Positions 1 through 11,929 of a DNA stretch of 21,380 nt are shown here, piece after piece. The notes under the pieces are model-generated. The model had not been told where the DNA came from, made no database searches, and saw nothing but the letters and a program-made list of their open reading frames with translations. The position numbers were made by a program, and so were the translations under genes. Origin of the DNA: Pezizomycotina sp. ARF18 (Eukaryota > Ascomycota); contig AZLU01000173.1 in assembly GCA_002224055.1 (NCBI GenBank), forward strand, positions 1-21,380, read 5' to 3'. The stretch's first letter is position 1. Every line of letters starts with the position of its first letter.

Positions 1-2895
1 CTATCCTACCTTAAAAAGCGATAAATTCTATAGCCTAAGTATACCGTCTAGAATCTCTAGTTCTAAGAGATAAAATTCTAAGAACGCTCGTTCTTTTAAA
101 CGATATTAGAATTAAAGAATTAAAAACGAAATATAGTAAAACTTATTATAGCTAGAGTAAGAAAATTTATTCTAAAATATATTAAGTACTAGATTAAATA
201 CTATATAATATTAAGCGAGTAGGTCTAACTATCGCCGGAAAGAATCCTTCTTTATATAGAGCGTATAAAAGTAGTAGGATATATTTATAATAGAGAAGAG
301 CGATATTTAGATACTAAAAAGTAGAAAAGATATACTAGCTAGTACTAAGAATCTAATAGAGGTTTTAGGTATTTCTAGGTATCTATATATACTATCGTAT
401 CTAGATTAGAGGCTTTTCTATTATTTTTTAATCCTTATTTAACTTACTAAAGAAAATATAGAGTTTATCTAGGAACCTAAATAATAAAAAGTAATAATAT
501 TTTAAAATCTACTAATAACACTACTCCTACGCTAAAGTTAGTAAGATTATAAAAAAGAGGCTAGATAAATTATTCTAGCTATAGATATTAATCTAATAAA
601 ATAGGGTAGTATTAATATAAAAAGATTTTAAGACTAGATAAAAATATCTCTACTGATATAAAAGCGGTATTTGTCTAGCGTAAAATAAAAGTATAACGCT
701 AAAAAAGCAGAATATCGAGGACTTTTTAAAGCCTTAAAAAAGTTTAGGAGATATCTCTACGATTTATTTTCTAGTAGAAATAGATATACTATCCTTATAT
801 ATTAGCTAAATAATATTATTATATAACCTACCGGGTACCGCTAGTTACTTAATAGCTTATCTAGATACGTCTCTTTAATTTTAACGGTTAAAATACGTTT
901 CTAGATATAAGATACTATAGCGATAACTTAGCAAAAGACTAATAATAAAAAAGATATAGACTCTCTAGAAAAAAAAAAGATCTAGAAGAATATTTAAGAC
1001 GTAAAGATTTTTTAGCGTATAAATCTTCTTCTAGCTAGAATTAAAATAAAACTAAATATCTTAGAATTACTCAGAGGATTAAGTTAATAAAGGTCTTAGG
1101 TAAAACTAGTAATTCTAAAATGAGCCCGGGTTAAAATCCGTAACTACCCCGATAGATTAAACGAATTATACTAAGATAAAGAAATTAAAAAGGAAACGAC
1201 TACTTATCTAAAGATCTAATAAAAAAAATAAGAATTAAATAAGATTAGAAAAGATATAGTTAAAGATATACCACGGAAAACTTACAGAGCTTAAAATACT
1301 TAAAAATAAAAGACTACTCTAAAGAATCTAAAGAAATCGCCTACTACTTTAGACGATATCTAAACCGCCTATAGTACTAACGTACGCGTATAAGTAATTT
1401 AGACGAAAAACTTACTAGTTTTACGTAATTAAAGAAGCTCTACCGGCGATTAATAAAAGGATACCTTATACCATAATTATAGACTAAGCTAAGATAAAAA
1501 TAATTTAAGATCTAATAATAATTTAATATAGATAAAAAGAAATATATAAAGATAGATTAAGTACTATTAGAAAAATTAGTATAAGTACGTAAGCTAAATA
1601 TATTAAAACTATAAGCCTTACTAGCTAAGAACATTAGCTAGATAAAATATAGCCTTATATTTACCTAGTCTACTTATCTCTAGGAATAAAGTTAGGCTAG
1701 ATATATATATACCTAAATTAGAAAGAAAAAAGCTATTTAGTAAACGCTAAAAAAACCTTAGCGATAGCTAGAGTCTAAGGCTTTAACTAACGCGGAACGT
1801 TAAATTAGTTATAAAAATTTCTTTAAGAGATAATATATAGATTTAGATATATAAGAACGCTAATAATAGACGAAAGCCCAAAAATAAAAAGAACTAATAT
1901 AGAAGTATAAAGATATAGTATTTAAAAGTACTTACCTCTATATTATCCTTAGGCGAATAGTCTTATAGAAAGAGGTTATAAACCTATTACCGATATACTA
2001 GTAAAAGATATAACGGAAACTTAATAAATAGACGTAGTATCTAGACTCTCTAATATAGGTAACTATATTACTATATAAAAAGTATTAGATATCCTCTATT
2101 CTATCTTATCTATAGTAGTTAAGTAGTACTACCGATAGAAAGTAAAGAATTTTAACCTAGTCTATTTTTTCCGAGAGTAAAATATATATACTATAGATTA
2201 TTAGCGTTACGGTCTTAATAGCTAAAAAAGAAAAAAAAGACCTAGAAGAAGCTATAGCGCGATTAAGATAATAAAACTTTAAAAAAAGACTATTTTAATA
2301 AAAAATTTATAATAACTAGAAAGAGTATTTTAAAGTAGAGATATAGTACTACTTTATTAGATGTAGTATAAAACTAGTTTCTTAAAAAAGCTAGAATATA
2401 AGTAGAAAGGTTCTTATTAAGTAAAAAAAAATTAAAAAAATCTATTATCTAGAAGAATTAGATAGAATAAAATTATAAAAATCTTCTCGATAAAAAAATT
2501 AAAACCGTATTTTATTATCTATTCTTAGAATACGTATAGAGGATATAAATCCGAGAGTTCTTATTATTAAATAAAATATAATAGTATAAAAGAAGAATAA
2601 GAATCTAGGTAGAAAATAAAGAAAATAAAGAAATAAAAATAATAAAATAAAAAAAAAGATCTTACCTTAAAGGTATAACGCTACTACTTCTAAACCTAGG
2701 TACTATATTAACTAAAGAGAAAAAAAAACCTAAAAATATAAATTACTTTAGAGAAAAGAGACCGTTAGAAGACTAAGAAAATATATATAAATATAAAGTT
2801 ATTATAAGGACGTAATAAATATTAGGGAGGAGTATAGGAAGAAGTATAATTCCGGTAAAATAATTATTTTTTACTTTAGAAAAACGATAAAAACC

Positions 2896-2899
<4 letters not shown>

Positions 2900-2934
<35 letters not shown>
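2900..2934 (+). repeat. 35-base poly(A) tract
   Basis: An uninterrupted run of 35 A residues stands at the end of a purine-rich stretch and just before a T-rich one. It could be the 3' tail of a dead non-LTR (LINE-type) retrotransposon on the + strand, or simply a mononucleotide microsatellite. The position at a composition switch favours an element end, but no coding remnant confirms this. Confidence 0.6.
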
Positions 2935-2936
<2 letters not shown>

Positions 2937-5900
2937 CTACTTTTAGTATAAACGATTATATTCTATAATATTTATTTTTTTTTTATACCTATTAGCTCTT
3001 TAAACGGCGTTTTACTTTAGGAAAAAGTTCTATTTTAAGAAAATAGATATAAAAAATAAAAATAAGTACCTATTTTCTTTATACTATACTATTTAGGGCT
3101 ATTTAGAAATTTCTTTATAGTTTATATTTTTTAGGTTTTTTACTTTTTTCTAGAATATTATTAGCTTTAGTATTTTAAAGTAATTTTATTTTTACGTATA
3201 CATATCTATCTTTAAGAAAGTTCTAGAAAGATACTATCTTAACTTTAAATTAAGAAAGAAAATTAGGGATAAATAAAGATAGATAAAAAAACGAAAAAAA
3301 AAGATATTAAAAAGAACGGACTAATCTTATAAAAGGAGTATAGAAAAAGATTAAAGTATAGAATAAATATTACGGTATAAAAATTCTAGAAACGATCAAA
3401 GAACTTATAAAAAAAAATAATAAAAGTAATATATTATTTTTAGATATTAGATAAACGTAGTATATCCAGTATCGCTTTTAATACCTATTAAAATAGCTAA
3501 AATTAGTTAGATACTTAGTTAGACTATAATAATAAACTTAAGATCTTTCTTAGACTATTACTATCTTTGTATAAGGTATAATAGCTTCGCTATAACCGAC
3601 TAGTAATAGAGATCTAATATAATATTAAGGTATCGCCTACTAAGATCTAGAATCCTTTATTAATTAGCTTAAGAATATACCTAATAAGATACTATAGAAG
3701 TAGTAAAGTAGATTCTTAAGAAAGAAAATTATTATAAGTTCTTTAGCGACTTTCTAAAGAAAGTTATAAACTATATAAAAAAAAGAAGAGGTTTAGAAAA
3801 AAGTTACTAGATACTAGATAAACTTCTAAAAAATAAGTATAATAAATAGATCGCGAAAGAAAAAAAGAGAATAGAAAAAAAAACGCTAAAGCTATAAAAT
3901 ATATTTTAATACGCTAAATCTAAAATTTATCGATATATTTAACGTCTATAGAAAACTAGGTAATTTTATAAAGACCCTTATAAGTTTATCTCTACTAGGA
4001 TCTCTCTAGAGCTAAAAGTTTACCATCGGCTATACCTTAGTAAATAAAATCTAAGATAAAGGAGAGAAATAAAAAAGCTATATTAGCTAGATATTATTAA
4101 GACTAAAGGAATATTATCGCTATAAAAAAGATTAAGACTTAGGACTAATTAAAGACTATTAGCTTAAAATTCTAGAGATAATCCTAAGTCTAGATAGTAA
4201 TACTAATAGTAATCTATACTAATAAGGATAGATTACCCCTATAAAAAATAAAAAGAAACTAGCGAAGAAATAAGATCTAGTTAAAGAAATAATTTTAGCC
4301 TAGTCTAGAAAAGAGACCTACTAGAAAAAACTAGAATTAGTAATAGTAGGTCCCTAATAGTAGAAAAACTATCTCGCCAATTAATAAAAAGTAAAAATAA
4401 GATAAAACGGACTATCTATTCCTAGGTCGAGGTTAATAAATAAAGATATTAACGTATACAGAGCCTATTTTAATAATAAACTACCTCCGGAGTACTAAAG
4501 TAATAAAAATAAAATATATTAAAAGTATAAAAAGTAAGTATAGTTATACTTATAGCGTATTAAGAAGCTATTACCATACTATATAAAACGTTAAAAATAT
4601 AATAGTAGAGATTTAATCTAATTTACTAGTACGCTTATATCTACTTTAAATAAAGGTCTAAAAGTATACTAGAATACGTTAGCTATATATAGAATATCTT
4701 AATTTTAGATTAAATAGTATAATTATAAACGCTTAGAATTTTATATTTAGATAATCTATCGATATAAAGATAATAAGAGACTAGGAGTATTTAAGACGTA
4801 GCTTAAAATATATTAATAGTTTAGAAAAACGCTAGGCTACTATAGTACGTAGATAATTATAAAATCTATAATTTATATCTATAAATCCGCCGCTATTTTT
4901 ATATAATTAAGAGAAGGTCTTTAGAGTAGTAATTAAAAATCGATTAAAAAGAATAGAAGAAATAGACTAGAAAAGTACTATTAGTACGTTAGTATTTAAG
5001 TAGATATAGGAAACGAAATATAAAACTCTAACTAAAGGAATTTAATATAGGTAAATATTATTAGAGAGAAATTAATAGGAGAGATAACTTAGGCTAGTAT
5101 TATACTATAATTTATACCCTTATTTAGTAATTAGTACGATAAGATCCTATATACTATACTTTATATATAGCCTATAGACCCGATAAAATTTATAAACTTA
5201 TTTCCTACTATACTATATAAAGTATATAGAAAAAAAATCCTACGTTTTTTATTATATAGACCTTAATATTCCCGAGCTAATTAGAGAATAATATAGAGGC
5301 GAGAGTATAATATAGGGCTCTATAAGTATAGACGACAAAGATAAAGATAACTATATAGAGTTACTTCCTAATTTTTAATACTATCTACTAACTTATAGTA
5401 GCGAAACTTCCTTAACTAATATAAAAAAGAAGACGAAGCTAAGGTTAAGGTACGAGTTTATAGGATATTAAAAAAATATAGAATATAAAGGATATAGAAT
5501 TCTACGGAATAGATTAGATAAAAGTAATTTATAAGGCCGGAAAAGTTAGAATTACTTTACTCTATATCCTTTATAATTTAATGGGACCCGCTATAAAGAC
5601 TTAGAAATAATCTTACCTTAGTTTATTATTATATAAAAAGATAATACGTATCTAGAGGTTACTAAAGAAGGAACTTTAGGATATACTTTTTATTAGTTAT
5701 AGAGATTTAGAGGTACTAGAACGAATACTATTAGGATTATTAAATCTATATAGGAAAGTTCTATACTAATTTTTTATTATAGTAGAGCTTACTAGTTTAG
5801 GGGCGCTTTTAATACCTTATTAGGATAAAGAAGATAGATAGTCCTATCGTTAAAGCTAAGCGTAATATTCTATTATCTAGCGACTCCGTTTAATTCTAGG

Positions 5901-8033
5901 ACTATGTAAAGGAATAGAGGAAGCGGGCTATTAAGGTATATATAGAGGCCTTTAAGCTTATAAAAGAGACTAAAATCTATTATTATAGAAAAAATTCTAC
6001 TTTAAAAGAATAAACTTAACTCTAGACGATCCTACTCTAATCTATATTTAGATAAAGTATAGTAGTATAGAACTATTTACTTAGAAGTATTACTAAAGAT
6101 AAAGAAGTGGAAATAAGAAAGGAAATAGTAATAATAATAGTAGGTATATAGACGTTAAGAAGAAGGAGAGTTAAAAACTAGTAATAGAAATTAGGATTTT
6201 TTATTATAGAAAATATTTCTTTTTAGGTAATATAAGAAATATAATATTAAAAGAATAGCTAGAATTAATAATTTTAGCCTAAGAGTTAGAAGCTACTTCT
6301 AGGAATTCTCTTTTTAATACTAATAAATACTAAAAGTACTAAACTAGTATATTACTAGTATAACTAGCGCTATTTATTTACTTTTTTTATTATATTTTCT
6401 AGTTTTTTTTTAGGTAATTAACGTTTAGCGTTTCTATATTTCTTTATTTACTTTCTTATTAAGGAATCTCTACGTTCTTATTACTAGAGATATTATTAGT
6501 TACTAGGTTTACTATATACAATAGTATTATTTACTCTTTTACCTAGTTTTTTTTACTTTTTTATTTTAGCTCTAGGTTTTTTTAAAAAGAGCTATTACTA
6601 TAAAGTTTTCTATATATACCGTAGTCCCTATTATTTTTCTAGATTTTTATTTTTCTTTCTTTTTTTTTTACTATACTTTATAGTTTTTAGACCTAGTCTT
6701 CTTTAGATTATTAGACTAGGTCTTTTTTTCTTTATTCTATTTACTTCTTAGAGTCTACCTTTACTCTTTACTTCTATTATACTTAAGATATTTAGTCCTA
6801 AAGAATCTCCCTACAAAAAAGTAGAACGCCTCGTCAATATTATACGTTAAATTCCCTTAGAACTTTTTATTAAAATAATAGAATTTTTAAAAATCTTAAA
6901 TTTTTAAATATCATATATCTAGTTAAGATTAGCTATAACACTAAGATAGCTTAAAAGAGCTTAAGGGTACTTATAAGAGCTTCTACGTCCTTTAGAAAAT
7001 ATATTTAACGCGAAGATATAAATAGGTAGGATATAAGTACCGAAGAGAATATTAAATACGTAAATAGAAGTTAGAATCTATCGTTATTTAAAGAGGAAAA
7101 GTAGAATTAGGTAGAGATAAAACTTACTAAAAATATCGTCCTAGAAAAGTCGGAAAAAACTACTATCGCTAGACAGAGCTACGCTAATATCTTCTAACCT
7201 ATAATACTTATAATACCGAGCCCTCTAAGCTAGATACTCCTTAGAGCTAACCAAGAAATTTAGCTCGTTATATTATTATTAACCTACGTATCGAGTAAGG
7301 TGTACGTATTAGGCCTAAACACCCGTATAAAGAATTTAACCGGTACTATATCCTCTATTCTCTTTATATCTAGCGTTTTTTTTAGCTAAAGATTAAGCTT
7401 AAAATCTTAAAATTAACTCTTACTCTCTTCTTTAGAGATCTAAATATTTCTAGAGTTATAGAGGTATATTCTTATAGATTTTTATATCTTCAGAAAAAGT
7501 CTTAACGACAAAGAACCTAGAATTACCCTAACGAAATACCTATATCGTCCTAGTACTTAGTATAAGCTATAGTTAACGTCAAATAACTATATAGAATAGC
7601 TATAATTAGTACGGTAAAGTTAAAAAGATAACTACTCTATAGTCTATATATATTAAAAGCTAGAAACTAGGTTCGCTTTATTAACTAGGATATTAGACTA
7701 CTCTAAGTAGTATAATAGATATTTTAAAAACTCTACGACTTCTTAGGTACAATTCCTATAAAGATTTTATAAATTTTAGGCCTTATAGGGTTACTTTAGA
7801 GAAAACGATCGATAGGGTTTTAAGAAATCTTCGCTACTATAAAAACTATTCTAAAGTCTAATAACGATACTACTACTAAACTTACTAAAAAGGCTACTGC
7901 TAAGGAAAGTAAGACTATAATTACTAAGTCTACTATACCTACTAAAGTCTAAGGTACCCTACCGTTAGATTAGAGGACTCCGGAAATTAGCCCCGGTCTA
8001 GATTTCTTAGGAAACGGTATTATGGCTATATTT

Positions 8034-8096
8034 ATTTTTTTTTTTCTTTTTTTTTTCTTTTTTTCTTTCTTTCTTTCTCTTCTTTCTATTCTTTTT
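8034..8096. repeat. T/C-rich low-complexity tract with CTTT repeats
   Basis: About 60 bases of almost pure pyrimidine on the + strand, including several tandem CTTT units around 8065-8084. Simple-sequence DNA inside the RIP block; such tracts escape RIP because they contain no CpA. Confidence 0.8.
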
Positions 8097-8280
8097 GTTC
8101 TTGGTTCTCGGGGTTTATTTTATGTTCTTTTCTACTTAAGTAGCGGATATTTATTTTTTTTTATAGTAAAACTTCTCTTATAGGATAAGAGAATAATTAA
8201 GAGGATTATAAGAAATTTTTTAATTTTATTTTTTTTATATTAGCGTTAGTGCTTATAAAATATATATACGCGTATGTATT

Positions 8281-8310
8281 CTTTTTTTTTCTTTTTTTTT
8301 CTTTTTTTTC
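8281..8310. repeat. tandem 10-base C(T)n repeat
   Basis: Three consecutive units of C followed by eight or nine T residues. A short homopyrimidine repeat near the right edge of the RIP block. Confidence 0.8.
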
Positions 8311-8624
8311 TAGAAGTTCTATAGTCTTTACGCGGTACTATCGTATAATATATACGCTGTAAGCGTATAGATTTCTACTATTATTTTAGTCTAGTTCGCG
8401 CGTTTATCTTCTACTTTATATATAGTATTAGGTATACGGAGAAGTAAGATTAGTATAAGACTTACTATTATAAATAGTATCGTTTTTAGACTCTCTCTTT
8501 CTCTTTAAGAAGAAAGAGGAGGAAGAAATTACTTATTCTTTAGATAACGTTTCTTTAGCACGGAACTACTATCTATGCCGTTTCTTTTAGTACCCTTTTA
8601 AAAAGGTCTTTAAATATACACATA

Positions 8625-9087
8625 TAAATTCCCATCTTAGAGATGCCCTAGTAATATAAAATAGGCTAGGAAACACGAAATTAGCTATCTTACACTAGCC
8701 ATCACCATGAAAACGATTTAAACATGATGTTAATCCTGTTTCCCTGCCTGTGAAATTAAACAACCGAATGCATGACGGAGATTTATGTAGGCGAGGGCGA
8801 ATAATAACGGCCTCGCTTTGAGCTGCCGGCTATATCTACCATTAAATAGTAATGCATATTAGTGTTCTCCCAAAATGCTGGTCAAATGTCAATGCATAGT
8901 TGCAACTTGGAAATCTAAGATCGCATGCCACCGATCTGTTTTTTGATTCACGATCTATAAATCCGAGACCATCCGGGACGGGATCATAAGATCATCATCT
9001 CAAGATCCGATATCTTCAGCCCATAGGGATATCAACGTGTTCGATAAAGACTTACCTTTCGCTCAAACGGACACCCCAGATACCGCC
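8625..9087 (+). promoter_or_regulatory. upstream region of the secreted-protein gene, with TATA-like box
   Basis: Composition is normal here: CpA and TpG reappear at once, so this is single-copy DNA outside RIP. A TATAAA motif at 8956-8961 lies about 127 bases before the ATG at 9088. The A/C-rich stretch 8990-9087 (repeated ATCATC, CAAGATCC) would be the 5' leader. No other gene is visible in 8625-9036. The promoter call is inference from position and motif only. Confidence 0.35.
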
Positions 9088-9656
9088 ATGAAGTTCACCA
9101 GCGCCATCCTCCAATCCACCACCGCCTTCTCCGCATTCACGGCAGCGGTTGCTTCGGCGATCCCAGAACCTGTGCCCGTACCCGCACCAGCACCTGGCTC
9201 GAAGGCTCCCCTTGCCAACGGTGGCCCCGCTAAGCTCACCTACACGATCTGCAAATACGAGTACTTCTTTCACGCCAACTGCGGCATGATCGCAACCTAC
9301 GAATCCCCCAGCGGGAAGCAGACGTGTGAACCTGGGCACGAGCAAGTTCTGGTGCCTTCTGAACCACCACAAACACACTAATCCCGCCGGCTTTTCCCTC
9401 GAGGGCGCCGGTTGGTGGGACCGCAACTTTAAAGTAGGCGTTGTTGCATCATATAAAGGCAAGAGCTTCGAAGCTAAGTGGCGAGGACGAGCTACACGAC
9501 CGACTGGGATCAGCTAGATCAGATATGTACCCCTGCCTTCCGAGTATGCCGAGGAATAAGCTTCACGTCAGCGACACGTGGCAGTCGAGAAACAGCCAGA
9601 ATCACTACGGATCGTACCAGTTGGTTTACATAGACCTGCCAGATATCTTGAAATAG
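9088..9656 (+). pseudogene. small secreted cysteine-containing protein, frame-disrupted (effector-like)
   Basis: The ATG at 9088, in the good context ACCGCCATGA, opens a classic fungal secretion signal: MKFTSAILQ, then a hydrophobic stretch ending in an ASA-like cleavage site about residue 24. A Pro-Ala-Val rich spacer (PEPVPVPAPAPG) follows, then a body with spaced Cys residues (TICKY, NCGM, QTC, FWC, YPC). The first frame stops at 9381, but third-position GC bias shows the coding frame jumping near 9327 to a second frame (Cys and GAGWWDRNF, ending 9517), and near 9480 to a third (ending 9656 at LPDILK). Each jump needs two bases added or one removed. I do not recognise the family. Its setting, alone between two RIP blocks, is typical of effector candidates in plant-associated fungi, but that role is inference. 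A splice of 9346-9403 was considered as an alternative. Confidence 0.6.
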
Positions 9657-9719
9657 ACTCGATGCCGAACACTGGACAAAATAATCGATATATCGCTAGG
9701 TTGGACGTAACGGGTTTCA

Positions 9720-10612
9720 CGAGGGGATATTATAATCGAAAATTACGATTATATAACGTATAATGATATATAATAAATAGTATATATTCTAGCTTTAGAA
9801 GTATTCTTAATAATTAATCTAGTTATATATACCGCGGATATTAAAATATAAAAACTTCGAGTACCCTTTTAACGCCGTAGTAAAATCTCGCCGTATTAAC
9901 TTAAAAACTACCCTAATACTACTTAGACCATAAGTTAAGTATATATAAACTATTTACGCTCTCTCCGCTATAGATAGTATACCCTATTTTCTAGATATTA
10001 CTCTATAATTTCTAAATCTACTTCTTTCTGGATACCTTAAAATCCGCCGTATTACCCTCCTCTATACTTCCTATATCTCTATACCTTACTTAATATTATA
10101 TCCTCTCGTTCTCTAGCTAGCCTTCTTCTCAATAACCGAACTTATAGATTTTACCTCTATCCCGGCTACGGCCGCTATATACGAGCTCTTAAAACCCGGG
10201 ATACTATTCCCCCCTTCCTCGACAACTCCCTTTAAGCTAGATATTATTAGCTATTAGTCTAAATAATCCTCGATATATTTAATTCGCCCTAATATACGAG
10301 GGAACAACAGCCGTAAGCCCCTCTCATACGAAAATATAACTTTATTATAGGCGCGTATATAATTATAACGCTTAAATCTAGCTCTACTATATATCACTTA
10401 CTATATTCTATTATTAAATACGGAAAGTCCGCGAACGCGAACCACGCTTTTAAAGTAATAAGGCGCATTACGCTCGTTATGGACACCCGTTCAGAATGTA
10501 AAACCCGTTTAAACAGTAAAAAAATATAAAATTTAACTATATAGCCTTACAACTCTAAATTTTTATAAGTTCACGAGCTAAAGAATATATTATCACTATT
10601 TTATTATAACGC
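9720..10612. repeat. second RIP-affected AT-rich block
   Basis: From about 9720 the sequence again becomes AT-rich, depleted in CpA/TpG and free of long ORFs, with CpG retained (CGCCGTA, GCGAACGCG). It is pyrimidine-rich on the + strand over 9950-10300. Depletion is less complete than in the left block: some CA and TG remain, for example around 10027 and 10480-10500. This suggests a younger, more diverged or less exposed copy. No element class could be recognised. Confidence 0.8.
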
Positions 10613-10840
10613 GAACTAATAACTAACTAACTAACCGCTAGCTAACTAACTAATACTATATATATAATAATACCTGCCTGCGTGCCTACATACCTACCTG
10701 CCTGCGGGCCTGCGTGCCTACGTAAGTGATATGTAAGAGTTAGTAGTTAGTAGTTAGTATACCTGCGTAGTTAATAGTTAGTAGTTAGTATTATGCCTGC
10801 GTAGTTAGTATATGCTAAGTATTAGTAGTTAGTATTTTCG
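10613..10840. repeat. compound tetranucleotide and TTAGTAG-type satellite
   Basis: Three adjoining simple repeats: CTAA units at 10613-10653, mixed CCTG/CCTA/CGTG units at 10671-10722, and TTAGTAG units at 10737-10836. Within the last, a longer unit beginning CCTGCGTAGTTA recurs at about 10762 and 10795. The order CTAA / CCTG / TTAG looks like tetranucleotide expansions that later diversified by CpA to TpA and related changes. Close to this array normal composition resumes, so it marks the right edge of the RIP block. Confidence 0.8.
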
Positions 10841-11030
10841 TTAAAAATTTTTACATCGAGCAAGTAATAATGCTATACTAAAAAAGGTTTAAAGATATAT
10901 TCGAAGATTGAAAAAAAAAAAGTGGAGTCGATCGAATTATAACTGATTCGCGTACGTGCATAGTTTGTTTTAATTTTTTTTAGCGTGTTTTGACGTTGCT
11001 GAGTCGGCGTAAAACAACGTAAAAATGAGC
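10841..11030. other. junction between satellite and gene remnant, no gene seen
   Basis: Composition returns to normal over about 10850-10940. An A-tract lies at 10910-10921 and a T-tract near 10971-10981. No ORF or motif is supported; the SAT4-type gene remnant on the - strand ends just to the right. Confidence 0.5.
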
Positions 11031-11893
11031 TCAGAATGGCAAAGTGAGATTCAATGAGCTCAGGTTCAATTTGAAATCAAGGGCATGCACGAATGCATCT
11101 GGAACTTTTCTTGATGTTTGCGGTTTCCATATAACGGGCATCGGGAAGAACAGGATTATAAAGTCAGTGAGAATGAAGAGGTACGAGTGCGCAAGGAAAA
11201 TTCGCACTGGTTTATACATTTCGCGGTCGCGTAGTGTCCCAGTAGTTGACGGGCTTGCACTGGAAGATGTCGACGAGGACGCCGACGATAAGGAGTAGGT
11301 TATCCAGATCGCCGTGATGGAACAGGCGATTTGGTAGCACCGCGAAACGAAGATGCGATAGGAGAATATTAGGAAGGTAGATTGACAACAAAATGTGTGG
11401 ACGAAAAATATAACGTTGCCGCCCTCCAGACACTATGTAACAAGCGTCCGTATTAGTTTCGCAGTTTTCCGCGTATAAATGTAAAAATAATACTTACTCG
11501 AGAGAGATCACGGAACTGCCATAAAGTATATCCCACATATGTTTGCCGGCGTGATAGATAGCGTTCTGTACACATAAATATCGTAAGATGCAGACCATTA
11601 CCCGTCGTTTTGACGTCGAAGTGTCAGCCCAAAGAGCGAGTTACGATCCCATTAGAACATGATCCATCTTACTAGCGCCCCAAACATGCCCAATCTTCGC
11701 ACCTAATTTTTAGGGTTACCAGTTTCCTTGACACAAACCGTACGCCATAACGGCTATGGTCGCGCCGATAAGCACAATATCGAACACTGTTTGTCCTTTC
11801 GCTCTCGAATCTGTGGTAATAATTGAATAACGTCGCTGGTTTGTGCAATACATCCACGATCGCGACTCCCGGTGACATGTCTTTTCCTAGCAT
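11031..11893 (-). pseudogene. SAT4-family / fungal rhodopsin-domain integral membrane protein, frame-disrupted and truncated
   Basis: Read on the - strand from an ATG at 11893, segments in different frames follow the order of the fungal SAT4/rhodopsin-like seven-TM family: a membrane segment DIVLIGATIAVM; the motif RFVSRKL followed by CEDWACLGALVRWIMF; GKHMWDILYG; VIFFVHTF running to YRIFVSR; VGVLVDIFQCKPVNYWD; KCINQ; and the family-typical ILTDFIILFFPMPVIWK. The FQCKPV...W and TDF.ILF.P.P..WK motifs are diagnostic. A clean intron at 11433-11497 has a GTAAGT donor, an AAACTAATA branch and a TTACATAG acceptor. Frame breaks fall near 11745, 11293, 11221 and 11206. After IWK the similarity fades, and the frame stops at 11031 beside the RIP/satellite block, so the C-terminal helices appear lost. 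The family is common in ascomycetes and mostly of unknown function. Confidence 0.7.
11433..11497 (-). other. intron in the SAT4-type gene
   Basis: 65 nt, donor GTAAGT, branch-like ACTAATA, acceptor TACATAG. It separates the GKHMWD segment from the VIFFVHTF segment. Confidence 0.7.
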
Positions 11894-11929
11894 CGCATTG
11901 ACTGTCGTCTGTTACGTGAGAGAAGTGTC

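Larger units (their letters stand above)
1..8620. repeat. RIP-mutated AT-rich repeat block
   Basis: This block is extremely A+T rich and almost devoid of CpA and TpG on both strands, while CpG (for example ACG, CGA, TCG) and especially TpA are common. That is the expected end point of repeat-induced point mutation, which converts CpA to TpA in duplicated DNA. No ORF of useful length survives in any frame. Base skew divides it: roughly 1-2935 and 3250-6330 are purine-rich on the + strand, whereas 2950-3200 and about 6330-8600 are pyrimidine-rich, so more than one dead element is probably stacked here. I could not recognise reverse transcriptase, integrase or transposase motifs, nor terminal repeats, so the element class is open. 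Composition changes to normal over about 8590-8650. Confidence 0.9.

Noticed and set aside
1310-1480. Gag-like reading (SKEIAYYFRRYLNRL and following) in the RIP block
   Set aside because: It appears only if several TAG/TAA codons are read as mutated CAG/CAA, and it has no following zinc knuckle or polymerase motif, so it does not identify the element.
9037-9087. Upstream GTG start extending the secreted protein by 17 residues
   Set aside because: GTG is not a normal start in fungi, and the extension would bury the signal peptide; the ATG at 9088 has good context.
9346-9403. Possible intron linking CEPGHEQ to GAGWWDRNF in the secreted protein
   Set aside because: The 3' side has a fair branch and pyrimidine tract, but the donor GTTCTG is weak, and third-position GC bias shows the second frame is already coding from about 9327, inside exon 1.
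9052-9462. 136-codon ORF on the - strand opposite the secreted-protein gene
   Set aside because: It is an antisense shadow of a GC3-rich gene whose + strand has a proper ATG context, signal peptide and frame-specific codon bias.
10671-10836. CRISPR-like or telomeric array
   Set aside because: The units are short degenerate simple repeats without spacers, and TTAGTAG is not the fungal telomere unit TTAGGG.
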